A DNA stretch of 64,000 nucleotides from Delphinapterus leucas (lineage: Eukaryota; Chordata; Mammalia; Artiodactyla; Monodontidae), in the NCBI RefSeq assembly GCF_002288925.2, contig NW_022098072.1:24071296-24135295 (forward strand), written 5' to 3'. This document shows positions 32,686 to 44,894 of the stretch, piece after piece (the stretch's first letter is position 1; each line of letters begins with the position of its first letter). The notes beneath the pieces are model-generated. The model was not told the origin of the DNA. It made no database searches and saw only the letters and a list, made by a program, of their open reading frames with translations. The position numbers were made by a program, and so were the translations under genes.

Positions 32686-33524
32686 CTTTAGCCAAGTGAT
32701 CAAAATATCATTAATGAGGGACAAACACCGTCCCCACCACCACCAGGCAAAGTACTAAGAAAAATAGAATATTCTTCCCATAAGCATTTAACCCGTATCC
32801 AATCATGAGGACAAGTCAGACAAATGCATATCAAGTGGCATTCAGCAAAACCACTGCCTGGAGTCTTCAAAAATATCAATAGCATGAAAATGAAAGGCAA
32901 TAAAGTTGAGAAACTATTCTTGATTAAAGAAGACTAAAGAGACAGGGAAACAAAATGCAGTGTGTGATCTTTGATGGAGTCCTGGATCATTATCAGGGTA
33001 GTGAAGGTTATTGGATATGGCTCGTATAATAGATAATATTATAATATTAATATTTGCTGGTGATAACTGCATTTGGTTATGTAGGATAATGTCCTTGTTC
33101 TTATCAGATATAATCTAAAGTATTTGATATAAAGGATAATGATGTCTGTTTGCTAGTAATTCTTAAACGTCTCCAGCTATAATATATGTACATAAACATA
33201 TGTATGTGTGTATATTTGTGTATCCATGTATAAACAGAAAGAGACAAAAACAAATATGGTGAAATAATAATTTGTAAATCTGGGTGAAGAGTATAATGGT
33301 ATTTCTTATGGTATTCTTGCAACTTTTCTTGAGGTTTGAAAATGTTTAACATAAAATTGAAGGTTTGAAGGTTTACTCTTGGTGTGAAGGGAATAGAAGA
33401 AAATTATCTTTTTTTCCTATGGCAAATATAATAAGTTGGTATTTTCAGTTTAATTAAACAAAATAAAGCACAAGTTCCATAGTAAGGCCAACAAGGATTC
33501 CAGTCATAATTGTACTACTAATGC
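32686..33524. other. Nothing recognised
   Basis: AT-rich, including a TATG/TGTG patch at 33180-33240. Confidence 0.45.
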
Positions 33525-33620
33525 TGCTTCCTAGTGGTATATCCAAAGGTAGGTTGCTTAAATTCTTCATCTGTAAAATGGAGATAACAATAGTACTTAC
33601 CTATGATAGAGGCAGGCTGG
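33525..33620 (+). mobile_element. MIR fragment
   Basis: 'cttcatctgtaaaatggaga' followed by 'taacaatagtacttacc' is the central MIR wording in sense orientation. Confidence 0.7.
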
Positions 33621-35239
33621 CTGCCTACTGAATATCCATTCTTGAATTCTTTCTTATTAAAATAATGGTAAATTCAATGACATTGGCAATGTACCCAGCT
33701 ATATAACTACATTTTGGAGGATACTTTGCGAGCTTGTCATGTCTTAGATCAAGAGATGTGAGTGAAGCTTGTTTAATAAGGGCTTTGACAGGTCGTATAC
33801 TTAGATGACTGGTGTCTCTTTGCCTTTGCTCCTTCCTCTTCCTCTTGTTCCTGCCAAGGAGATGGATGCAATGGTTGGAGCTCCAAGGTATCTTGTGAGC
33901 ATGAGGTTGTAGACTACATCTGCAGCTGGAAGGAGAAGGGGTTGCTGTGGGCATGGTGAAGCTTCCCCACCAGCCTGGCATCTCCTCCTTCAGGACTCTT
34001 GTTACATGCAAAAACATGCCATTATTTAGTTAAGTCAACATTGTTTTGATTTTCTAATAGGTGCAGCCCAAAGCAATTCCTCATTTACATACTATCTTCT
34101 AGAGTTATGAAGATTGATTTGATAATAGATCTAAAATGCTTGGTACTATTCTCAGCACACACAAAGAAGCTTGATAGACGTTTGGTTACTATTATATCAG
34201 TTTAGTATAAAAGTGTTCTTTGCCATTGACCTAGAGAGAGAATGGATGTTTCCCTCTCTCTTGAAATTCCCTTTTTAAATATTTCTCTTAAGCTCAGCGA
34301 ATACATACCAATTCAGAGTTCTTCAAATATCTAATCTATTTAAACATAATTCCTGGAAGTGGTTAGCATAATCAGCCCCGTATTTGAAATGAAGATATTA
34401 AATAGGTTTCTTGAACTGATGCAGCCATGTCATTGTTAGTGAATAATTGCTGTTCTAAGAGTCAGAATGATTTATAAAGTTATAAAAGTGATTATCAAGT
34501 ATGCTAGGTGAAACTAAATATATAAACAGTTGTATATATGGGCTCAATAAATTAAAAAATACATAAATAATTGCAGTGTTTGCAAAACCTGGCAAACTGG
34601 TTGAATAAATAATGTGATGTATAAAAGGGCAATTTTAGACATTTCTTTTGCAATAAAATGGTAAAACAACATACATATGCTTAACTTGATTTTAAATGAA
34701 ATAAGCCTAGCATGGTTGAATTCCAAAGCCAGAAATTATCTTTAAAAACCCCATATAATATTTCTTGAACATAAAGAATAGCCAGTTTCCTGTTTAACTT
34801 AGTAAGATGTTACTTACTTAATATATGTTACTTACATGTTACTTAGACAGTTACTTACTTAAGCAGCTTAGTTACATCTGTAGTAAGATGTTATCCATAT
34901 CTGGATACAATATATCTCATAGAGTAATTTTTCTTTCATGTTCCTGTTCAGAGACTGCCTGTGGGAATAAGAATCTATGTATACTACAGGGTGTTGTGTG
35001 ACTAGAAAACAAAGTGCCTGATGGTGGTGAAGTAGAATTCCTCTTGAGTTTCTAGCACTTTATTATTGAAGCCTTTGTAACACACAGATATCACACCAAT
35101 TTTTAAACTGAGGAATCTGATGATCCATTCCAAAGCGTATAACACATTTGCTTTTTCACATAATGAAAATTCATAATCGAACCAAAGAATTATAGGGAAA
35201 ACAAATGTATACTCAATACCAAGAAAGGGCCTGGCCCTG
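33621..35239. other. Nothing recognised
   Basis: AT-rich. A local doubling of ttacttactta/ttacttacat units occurs at 34808-34865. A 130-codon antisense frame (33625-34017) resembles no protein I know. Confidence 0.45.
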
Positions 35240-35945
35240 CACACATTTATCTTTTCCCTCTTCATAATAACACTGTGGGGTGGGTGTGCTTATTCCTATT
35301 TGTATGGGTTGGGAGAACTATATCAGGGTTTTAGTAGGAAGCAGATGGGGCGCTTGAATTAGGATAAATCAAGTATGGCTTAATAAAAGGACTCTTTATG
35401 AAGGCGTCCTCAGGGCGAGGAACCCACAGGGGGTAGTGCAATCCCCTAGGGCAGTTTGTTACAGAGCTATGCCCACACCCAGACTCAAAGAACAAGGGGA
35501 GGAAGTGGGACTGGACACTGGAAACTGGAAAGAGACTGGTAGAGCGGGATGCCTTGAGTGATGTTGTGACCTTTAGTCAAATGACAGGACTGACTGGAGG
35601 GGCTCTGCAGAAAGGGAGCTGGGGAGTGAATACTGGACCTCATTTCCCTCCTGCCAATTTTCTGCCAGGCTCCCCATAGCTGAACTTGAAGGGAAGCCAG
35701 TGGGCAAGGTCATCTGATGACATTGTCCTTGGAGGTCAGCCTGCTGTGACGACAGAGAATGGAGTGGAGGAGTGGATAGTGCATCTGGGTGAACAAGTAG
35801 AAGGTGTTTAGCTCAGGAACTGAAGCTCCAAGAGGTTAGGCTCTGTTAAAAGTCATACAGCTAGGAAGTTAAACACCTCAACTGGAACTCGCGTCTGACT
35901 TTCAAAAGCTTTGTTCTTCCCATTATATCAAGTGACAGCTCCTAT
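35240..35945 (-). mobile_element. MIR split by a ~510-bp unidentified insert
   Basis: Left MIR piece about 35240-35305 (ending 'gtgtgcttattcctatttg'), right piece about 35815-35945 ('ctgaagctccaagaggtta', 'aaaagtcatacagctaggaa'). Together they make an antisense MIR. The material between them (35306-35814) belongs to something inserted later. Confidence 0.6.
35306..35814. other. Unidentified element inside a MIR
   Basis: GC-richer than its surroundings. It starts near 'tatatcagggttttagtagg' and has no frame. It resembles a dispersed old mammalian repeat but I cannot name it. Ends are approximate. Confidence 0.4.
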
Positions 35946-37329
35946 CATTTTGGAGAAGAGGAGTGTAGTTATATTTGCAATGTCTTATCTAATCATCATG
36001 TTTCTCAATAGAAAGTGATATAAAGCCTTAATATGTCTGTGTGGATTCATCTATTTGTTTAACAAAATATCACAAGAAGAAAATAATGCAAAAGGCCATG
36101 GTTTATATTGCTTTGAATATACTCCACACAGGCAAGGAGCAGATAAATTTTTTGTGGACATAAGTGGCATAAGTCCAGATAACTGACACATAGAACAATT
36201 GTTTCATTCTTTCAATCATGTATTTGATTCTCCTTTATTGCATGAGTCCCTAGAATCATTAAAATTCAAGAAGGGTTACAAACCGATGTCTTTAGAAGAA
36301 AGTTATCATTATTAGTTTGTTAAGGTCCCAACCAATAATAGGAAATCTATTTTTGCATCTTGAAAAATGGTTTCAAAATGCCCAAAAGAAAAATCAGTTT
36401 TTTGAAAAATAATGAAATTGCAAGTCAGAGAATAATGTTCCTTCTTTATGAGCATCAATCATTGTCACTGATAACTTCAGTAAAACTGAAATGAAATGCT
36501 CACCATTTGCGGGAACCGTTAAAAAATGAGTCTCATTTTTCCAAGGTTCCATCAGACATAAAGGACTTTTCCTTGAACACCACCAGAGCCATAGTCTGGA
36601 AATATGAGAATACAATCATTGTTCTGTTCTTCTAGGACACTGTAAGTTTTATTTTAATTGAGTGACTGAGGGTATATAGCTGCTGGTTTTGTTAAGTGAA
36701 TCATTTAACCTCTCAAAGGAACAGCCCATTTAAAAAAAATTGGGTGTATTCTATATTCCTTGATTCCTATAATCAATCCATGATTGATTATTTTTAATGA
36801 GTTTGTTGATACAAACAGTGATAGCATTAGAAACAATACTATTCCAAATGTAAAAACCCCACTATATACTTTATGGCTAAAATTTCATTCCAGTTAATGT
36901 TAAACTCTGTATGTTATTCAACAGAGTGACTAAGAATCAGTTTAACAAAGAAAGAGAATAATTTTTGAAAATATTTGTAAAATGCTAGCAAGATGGACCC
37001 ACTGACATCTCGGCAAAGTCTTCTATTTTATTCAAGGAATTCAGCTAAAGTGGATTCAAGGATTTTAGCTAAACTTGACTCTAGCTGTTATTCAATAGAA
37101 AGCGTTAATTTATATATCCATTTTAAATGCTCATGAGAGGTAAGTTATAGACAATTTGAGTAGGTAGAGATTCAGAAAATATTGTACATAGTGTATCGTA
37201 TTTTAATCTTAGTAGCATTTTTTTGGTTGGATGGAAAGAAAAGAAAATGTGTTTCTCTGAGCAAGGGACATTAGTGTCTGTTTTTATTTACTAAATATTA
37301 AGAAGCTGCATAAAGCAGAATACTTAATA
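35946..37329. other. Nothing recognised
   Basis: AT-rich single-copy-looking DNA. Confidence 0.45.
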
Positions 37330-37450
37330 TGCAAACTTGGGCATTTGCCTGCCTGGGTTCAAATCCCAGCTCCATCACTCATTGGTGGTGTAATAATAGT
37401 ACCTACTCCATTGGAATCTGTGAAGAGTAAGCGAGTTAGTGTCTGTGGAG
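37330..37450 (+). mobile_element. MIR fragment
   Basis: Sense MIR: 'cctgggttcaaatcccagct' (B box region) then 'aataatagtacctactcc'. Confidence 0.75.
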
Positions 37451-37660
37451 CCCTTAAAACAGAGTCTGTTATATACTCTGGTATGGGCATACCACTGGCA
37501 TACCAATTTTTTATATATCAAAGCCGTTTATATCCTACATATAGTAAGAGCTTTTTTCAAAAGCTTATACAAAAAAAAATTATCACAATGAAGTAGGATT
37601 TTAATTTACAGTTTCATATTGCTGTTGTTTTCAGAATTAAAGAATAGAGAAATTGGAAAG

Positions 37661-37881
37661 TTTTTTTTTTTTTTTTTTCTTTTTTTTTTGCGGTACGCGG
37701 GCCTCTCACTGTTGTGGCCTTTCCCGTTGCGGAGCACAGGCTCCAGACGCGCAGGCTCAGCGGCCATGGCTCACGGGCCCAGCCGCTCCGCGGCATGTGG
37801 GATCTTCCTGGACCGGGGCACGAACCCGTGCCCCCTGCATCGGCAGACGGACTCTCAACCAATGTGCCACCAGGGAAGCCC
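37661..37881 (-). mobile_element. CHR SINE, short form
   Basis: Antisense copy with a long T tail (one C inside) and head ending gggaagccc. Target duplication TGGAAAG at 37654-37660 and 37882-37888. Well preserved. Confidence 0.95.
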
Positions 37882-37924
37882 TGGAAAGGTTTTTGAAGGG
37901 GAAAGAAGATGAGAGAATATAGTT

Positions 37925-38060
37925 TTGCAGCTAGGAAACCTGTTTTATTCTGAGCCTGATCATTAATTAACTGTATCATCTTTGGGAAAATCACTTAATC
38001 TCTTGACTCTCTGTTGCATTAGCTATGAAATGGGCATAATGATACCCTTGACATAATGCA
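37925..38060 (+). mobile_element. MIR fragment
   Basis: Sense MIR middle and end: 'tttgggaaaatcacttaatc' and 'agctatgaaatgggcataat'. Confidence 0.6.
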
Positions 38061-39269
38061 TATGCTCCTACTTAATGTGATCTTTTCATTGAAGACCATT
38101 TACATCCATGTTTTGTATCTCCAAGTGCCTGGAAACATTTAGTCCCTTTTTTAGGCTTTGGGTTGTCCAGAGAGTAGCCAACTTCCTATTACATTCCAGT
38201 CCTTTAGGCCATGTGAGTTAAAACTAGGAAAGGGCCTCAAAGAAGGAGGCCTGGAGAATCACTTTCATAGCAGCTAGAAAAGTGTGAGGTTGTTCAGATG
38301 TGCGACACCGAGGGGCTCTCTAGACAGGCACGCAACCTCTGAGGCAGACGCCACTTGGTTCACCTTGCTGGACACAGTCCCTTCTCACTTCATTAGTCCA
38401 AAGTTCATTCTGATCCGGGAGTCCCACGCCAGGAATACAGTTCATTCCACTGCTGATTCAAAACACCTGGACTCCTTTGGCCAGAGGCCACATCCTGGGG
38501 CTGGCTCATCTCCGAGTGGAGACCTGGGTCTTGCCTCAGCCTTCACTACAACAGCAAACACACCACAAGGAAAGATTAATTTTAGTGCAATGGGGCCAAG
38601 TAAAACAAACATAGCTGAGAAGTTAAAATATTAAAAACCTATTAGCTGGGACAATGAGAAGCCCACATGAGCCCTGAAGTAAGAAACGTGCCCAATTAGA
38701 GAAGCAAGAGCTGTTAGGAGCAATCTGAGTTAGTGGGAATGAGAGCAAGACTCCTTGCAGGGAAAAGGGATTCCAATAGAAGCATTGCCAGAGCTTAGTT
38801 AGATGAATACGAACACCCATTTCGTTTCCACATTGATACCTTGCTATTGGTGCTGTTCCTATGACCGTAATGATGAATGAAGCAACCCGGTCCTGAGAGT
38901 TTCAGCGGCATATGTAGGGCTGTGCGGTGTGTGCATTGACTTAACTTTATGAAGACATAGACAATGAAAGAGAGGGAGTGCGAACAAGGATTTGTTGGTA
39001 CCAGTAGGTTTTCAGCTGGACATCTGTCTTCATAGGTTGCTATGTATATAGGACTTGTAGTGTAGCATGATTATTTTCTAGTCTGTGTTGTGTTAGTTCA
39101 TCCCTGAGCTCTTCATTACTGCTCTCTTCTGCCTGCCTCCCATTCCAGTTTTTCTTGGCTCCTCCATATACTAGAGAGAAAAAGCAGGAACAGGTGGAAG
39201 CATTCCAATTAGTATCATAGCTCTACCAAAGCTCCATCACAGGTCCACTTCAGTTCAACAAGTCGTAGG
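38061..39269. other. Nothing recognised; GC-richer core
   Basis: 38284-38634 is richer in GC and CpG than its surroundings and stays open for 116 codons on the plus strand. The translation matches no protein I know. Confidence 0.45.
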
Positions 39270-39412
39270 TGTTTTTTTTTTTTTAATTAATTAATTTTTT
39301 CTGTGCCGCACCACATGGCTGGCGGAATCTTAGTTCCCTGACCAGGGATTGAACCCAGGCCACAGCAGTGAAAGTGCTGAGTCCTAACAACTGGACCGCC
39401 AGGGAATTTCCT
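39270..39412 (-). mobile_element. Short tRNA-derived SINE of a second (CHR-1-like) type
   Basis: T-run tail at the left, then 'gccgcaccacatggctgg', 'gaccagggattgaacccagg' and 'ggaccgccagggaattt'. This is a different SINE type from the main CHR copies, smaller (~140 bp) and more diverged. Confidence 0.75.
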
Positions 39413-40109
39413 CAACATATCTTTTCTTGAGCGCCCCCTTCTGTCAGGCATGGTGCTGGGAGATGCAGAGATAAATGGGTCTTCGTTTTAACTGAACGGT
39501 ACCCAGGGACCTTTGTCACATCTTGGAGTTGGCTACCCTGCTTGTCGTAACTGCTGTTCCTCACTCAAACAAGGACAGAGTGCCCACACTAGCCTTAATA
39601 TAAAGTCCTAATGTAGTTACTCATTAGTCATACTGGTGGTAGATATAGAAGATAATGGATCAAGTAAGATTTCTTTAGCATGTGTAATAGAATTGGTTTT
39701 CTATAAAAATTGACAGCTGATATTACCATTTCCATCACAAAGATATTAGAAAACTTTCCATGAAGATGCTATTCTCCTTTATCAGAAGCATGACAAACCA
39801 AAAATGTATGGCTAGGACAGAACAGCTAATGAAAGAAATAGAAAAGAAATGAGTTTTATAATATACAGGGAAAGAAGTAAATATTAAGCCCCTACCAAGT
39901 TTCAGGTACAATGCTTTGTACTGATGTTCTTCTGTAGGTGGATATGATTCAGGCTGCAGTGGTGGTTAAAATGTGATTCTGTACCAGTTAGAAATAACTG
40001 TTGCCCTGAGCTCCTTGAGTATGTCCTTCCATCCCAGCCTCCTAAGAACTTTGCAGGGGTATCCCCCTCACACCCAACTTTATTCAACTACCACCCCAGT
40101 TATCCCACT
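39413..40109. other. Nothing recognised
   Basis: AT-rich DNA without frame or nameable repeat. Confidence 0.45.
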
Positions 40110-40235
40110 GACAATAGGTAAGGCAAGTCCCAGAGTATTACAGTGACTTGCTGGAGGGGGCAAAGATAATTAGAGGCTGGGCTGAATTGTAAGTTCAGTC
40201 TGACTCCAAGCCTTTCCCATTAAGTGCACCACCTC
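40110..40235 (-). mobile_element. MIR fragment
   Basis: Antisense MIR: 'agtgacttgctggagggggc' and 'gttcagtctgactccaagcc'. Confidence 0.55.
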
Positions 40236-40944
40236 TTGCGGAAGTAGAGTTGGGGTCACAGAGATTTAGGGCAAGTCAGAGAGCACTCGCTTCCCCTTGG
40301 CTGGCTGCTTTTTCTCCTCACAAAGTGACACTATAGCTATTAATTCTGAGGATTTAACTGGTGCCTCTTTATATCTAAAAAAATGCACGGAATGAGAGAC
40401 TGGGAAAGCAAGGACATAAACAGAAGGAAGTGCTCTATAGAAAATGCAGCAACAATCCCAATAACAAATGGGCACTGCTTTCCTAACAGGAACTTGCATG
40501 CAGGTAAAAAAGCACAAACATGTTTCTTTTAATAGCAAAATTATGGAAACTATTGAAATGCCCATCAATAGGGAGTGGTTTAAAAATGCATTAAAGGGCC
40601 TCCAGAGAGTGAAATATTATTCAGCTCTGAAGAAAGGTGGGGTGGATCTGTGTGTACTGATATAAAAATGTGCCCAATATAAAGTAAAGATCAGGCCATA
40701 TATACAGCTTTTTCCCATTTGGGAGACAGAAAAACAGTGGGGCAAAGGGAGGAGCAGCTGAGAGGCAAGGGTAAATGTGGTGTGGGAAGTGAGAAGCTTT
40801 CAGGAGGTCTTCTAGCAGAGAGACCAAATGCCCCGAAGGCATATATATCCTTGGGAGTTTCATGCTCAAAGTCTTTGCAGGGATGATACCTCCCAGCTCA
40901 ATGATTACACTAAGGTAGGTCTGGTGGAGCAGAATATTCACACT
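40236..40944. other. Mostly unrecognised; possible old L1 debris
   Basis: 40540-40630 ('aattatggaaactattgaaa', 'agagtgaaatattattcagc') looks like diverged L1 ORF2-end wording in sense. The rest is unassigned. Confidence 0.4.
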
Positions 40945-41876
40945 TCATCATAATGAGATACCAGTACACACTTATTAGAATGGCTACAATTAAAAATACC
41001 ATACCAAATGTTGGTGAGGATGTGGAGAAACTGGAACTCTCATACACTCCTGGTGGGAATATAAAATGGTACAATCACTTTGGCAAATAGTTAGGCAGAC
41101 TCTTAAAAATCAAATCATGTGGACTTCCCTGGTGGTGCAGTGGTTGAGAATCCGCCTGCCGGTGCAGGGGACACGGGTTCGTGCCCCGGTCTGGGAAGAT
41201 CCCACATGCTGTGGAGTGGCTGGGCCCCTGAGTCACGGCCTCTGAGCCTGCGCGTCCGGAGCCTGTGCTCCGCAACGGGAAAGGCCACAACAGTGAGGGG
41301 CCCGCGTACCGCAAAAAAAAAAAAAAAAAATCAAATTATGTGACTATCATTTCACTCCCAAGTATTTAACCAGGAGAAATGAAAGCATATGTCCATACAA
41401 AGACACAAATATTTATAGCAGTTTTATTTCAAATAGGAAAAATTGGAAAGAACCCAAATGTCTAGAACTAAGTGAATGGATAAACAAATTATACTATATC
41501 CATATAATAGAATACTACCCAGCAATAAAAAGGAGTGAACTATGCAGCATGAATGAATCTCAAAATAATTATGTTGTGTGAAAAAAGCCAGACAAAAAAT
41601 TACATACTGTATGATTTCATTTATGTAAGAGTCTAGAAATTGCAAATGAATCTGTAATGACAGAGAACAGACTAGTAGCTGCTTTGGGAGGAGGAGGGAA
41701 GGGAGGAATTGCAAAGAGTCACAAAGTAACTTTTTGGGGGGGATGAACATTTTCATTGTCTTAATTTTAATGATGGTTTGATTAGTATTTACATATTTTA
41801 AAACTCAAAATTGAATACTCTGTGTGTAGTTGATTGCATGCCAACTATACTTCAATAAAGCTGTTTTAAAAAGTAA
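40945..41876 (+). mobile_element. 5'-truncated L1 3' end carrying a nested CHR SINE
   Basis: Sense L1 of an older type: 'gttggtgaggatgtggagaa', 'atggtacaatcactttggca', 'agcaataaaaaggagtgaac', 'atactgtatgatttcattta', then 'caataaagctgttttaaaaa' at the 3' end. The ORF2 tail is present but its frame is broken. The SINE at 41122-41330 splits it. Confidence 0.85.
41122..41330 (+). mobile_element. CHR SINE, short form, nested in L1
   Basis: Sense copy, head GACTTCCCTGG to an 18-A tail (41313-41330). Target duplication TCAAAT(C/T)ATGTG at 41110-41121 and 41331-41342, whose sequence is L1. It is therefore younger than the L1. Confidence 0.96.
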
Positions 41877-43664
41877 AACATGAAGAGTAGAATTTAAGAG
41901 AACTCTAGATTGTCTTTTGGCAGAGAAGTGGACCACTGCATACTTTTCTCAGTAAATTTATAAATGTAAGGTGGGGGTGAAAAGTGGGGCTGGAGGGCTA
42001 GAGAATATTTTCAAAGTCTTTTAGAGATTCGAATCTGAATACGTCCTAAAACAAAGAAGGATCTGAATGGGTATTAAAGATCCCAATTATTTTATTAAAA
42101 CCCTGCCTTTGCCCTTACTGATATGCCTTTAAGTAAATACCTGAGAGCGTTCTGCTTGTTACTGGATAATTAAAAGCACACTCTGAGTTTGTATTTGAGG
42201 AAGGATGTGTTTGGCCAGTAATGGTGAGGTTGGCAATTGTATCTATCAGGAACATTTTAAAGATTATTTATAATTTGATTTCTTTAATAGAATAGGAACT
42301 TATAAGTTTTTAGCAGCCCAATTTCCTCTTCATAAGATTGCATTTCATCACACTGTTTTTTTTTGTAGGATTTTTTAATGTCTTACCACCAGCTGAGCCA
42401 GATGGTGACTTAAAGCTATTGTTGGAATAGTTGCATCATTTGGTTTTCTCAAACACAATGTTCAGGAGCTTTTCTGAAAGAAGAGCTCCCCACATATTAG
42501 CCTACTTCAAAGCATCAAGCAGAAAACAGCTCTACTTCAATTTTTAATTTTTTTCCAACAAATTTTAGAGAGAAAAAGAAGTGTTTCTTTCCTGTGTTAC
42601 TTCTATCCCTCAGGATGTGCTCTCAGACACGCATGAATTCATTTCAACTATTGTGGTATCAAAGAGACCTGAAACAGGTGCTGATGGCAGAGGTGATGAT
42701 TTCATCCCGTGTGGAATACAGCCTTGGAAAATACCAAAAGTCAATGTGGCTTCAGTAGCAGTGATGCTCTATCCTTCATTTCTGAGTTTCCCTAATGGGA
42801 TCCCATACAGAAAAATGATGCAGCATTCAGGGTCATAATGTAGGTTTGGGAGCAATAGATAGAATTTATACAGGTCACAGGACTGATAAATATGATAGTT
42901 AAGCAATGTTGATTGCTTTCACATTTATCTCCACAGATTTCACCCCCTGATAATCCATAAAAAATGAATTAATTTATGAGAGTTTAGTCATTGGCTACCA
43001 GTCTAAGTCAGTTTCACAGCTTGTAACATAGAGTGACTTCTGAACGTTTCTTGTTAAACAGCTCAGCCCTCAATGGGAGGAAATTATTGCTTACAGGTTG
43101 CAGCCAAAGCATACAGCTTTCTCAATGACCAAGTACCTTCAGGTGAAATTTTCAAGGAAGAGGAAATTCCTTGATGCACAAAATCAGCCTTTATAGAGAT
43201 TACTAATATGTTAAAGGAGCTCTTTGTCACAGTTCCACTTTTTCAAAAATAATTGTGCTCTTGCTGCTCTGGAAGACTCTAAGACACATAATCCAGGTAA
43301 GCAGCTTAACACTAGTGTTTCCAGTTCCAGCTCAGAGACTTGTCAAGGCTAGCTTCTGGGTGTAGGCAGCTGGGGGTAATTGGCCCTTGGGTGCAATAGG
43401 CCAGAATTATAATGGATGAGAACATATTATAAAAGAAGAAAAGGGCAGGAAGAGGCATAATGAAGGGACCAAATCTGGCCTCTGGGGAAAGCTATAACAA
43501 AATGAGGCTTCCCCACTCTGGGACTGAGCATGGTACCCTGTCACTTTGTGGGGTTGGGACTGTCATTGTATCAAAAGACATTTTCTTCCCAGAGGGTTTC
43601 CTCCCATTTGTCAGGTGCTAGAAAATAACATATGTGCGCTTCAGAGCACTATTTTCATATATAC
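41877..43664. other. Repeat-poor stretch
   Basis: No gene or nameable repeat; single-copy-looking. Confidence 0.5.
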
Positions 43665-43830
43665 TTGCCCTAAACCCTCATAGATAGGCTGAATTAGGTG
43701 CGACTGTTATCCTAATTTGCATAGGAAAGATCAGGTTCAGGGCTGTTAAATTATTAAGTCAGGGCACATGGCTAGAGAATGAAAGAACGTAAACTTGAGT
43801 CTGTATTCTGATGTAAATCCCAGATATTCT
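43665..43830 (-). mobile_element. MIR
   Basis: Antisense MIR: 'taaattattaagtcagggca' and 'catggctagagaatgaaag', the region that in better copies reads '...cacagctag...'. Confidence 0.6.
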
Positions 43831-43929
43831 GTTAGTTGTTTGGTTTAACTCACCCTGGAGAGATAGATTCACTTTTAGAACTTATTACAGAAATCAGATG
43901 CCAAGTAGTGAATGTTCATCCTAACAAGA

Positions 43930-44150
43930 AGTGTAGCATGATGGTAAAGTAAGTGGACGCTGGAGTCAAAATGCTGGAGTTCAAATCCAAGTTCTATCCT
44001 CACAACTGTGTGATCTTGGGCAGTATTCTTAAACCTTAATAATGTTATTTATTTCAGAGAGCTGCAGTGAGAGTTAATGAGTTAACAAGCATAAAGCACT
44101 TAGAACACTGCCTGGCACATTTAAAGACTGCCTATTAGCTCTCACCACAG
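43930..44150 (+). mobile_element. MIR, nearly full length
   Basis: The best preserved MIR here: 'gtggacgctggagtcaaaat', 'gttcaaatccaagttctatc', 'tgtgtgatcttgggcagt', and 'cacttagaacactgcctggc' at the 3' end. Confidence 0.85.
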
Positions 44151-44624
44151 CACCAAACACCATTGTTACCATAATTGATGCTTATTATTATAGTAACTGA
44201 AAGCATTTATTACATTTCTTCCAGCTCCGTGGGAATAAAAATTGGGTCTGAATGACATAGTTTTATGTTGATTTGAATCCTGCCAGGAATGCATTAGGCA
44301 CTGGAGAGCTGCGTTACTCTAGTAAGCTCTTGTTTCCAGTTCCAGCCAATACTTTAAGAGCCAGGAAATGTATGTTCATTTTCTAATGTGTCTTATTTCC
44401 CACTCCCAACCTTATATCTAGGGATTACTGGACTCATTCCTACTATTTTGAGTTCAGTACTATTTGAGATGACAGATAGTAGGCATGAATACTCAATTCT
44501 AGGGATATGCATGTGTACCTTCCCCACTGGTATTTTTTACCTCTGTTTATCTTCTGCCTTTCTCAGAGTTCAATCCTTGGCTGTCTCTTCTCTAGCTACG
44601 TCTGCTTCCTGACAGTCCTCATCT
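44151..44624. other. Nothing recognised
   Basis: No frame or nameable repeat. Confidence 0.45.
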
Positions 44625-44638
44625 AGTCACATGGCTTT

Positions 44639-44868
44639 ATTTTATTTTATTTATTTATTTTTGTTTTTGTTTTTTTGCGCTACGCGGGCCTCTCACTGTT
44701 GTGGCCTCTGCCGTTGCAGAGCACAGGCTCCGGACGCGCAGGCTCAGCGGCCATGGCTCACGGGCCCAGCCGCTCCGCGGCATGTGGGATCTTCCCGGAC
44801 CGGGGCACGAACCCGTGTCCCCTGCATCGGCAGGCAGACTCTCAACCACTGCACCACCAGGGAAGCCC
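44639..44868 (-). mobile_element. CHR SINE, short form
   Basis: Antisense copy with a TTTTA/TTTTTG-rich tail and head ending gggaagccc. 14-bp target duplication AGTC(A/C)CATGGCTTT at 44625-44638 and 44869-44882. It abuts the L2 to its right. Confidence 0.95.
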
Positions 44869-44894
44869 AGTCCCATGGCTTTTAATGCCAGTCC

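Noticed and set aside
33625..34017. 130-codon antisense frame
   Set aside because: No recognisable domain and unremarkable composition. Frames of this size are expected by chance in 64 kb.
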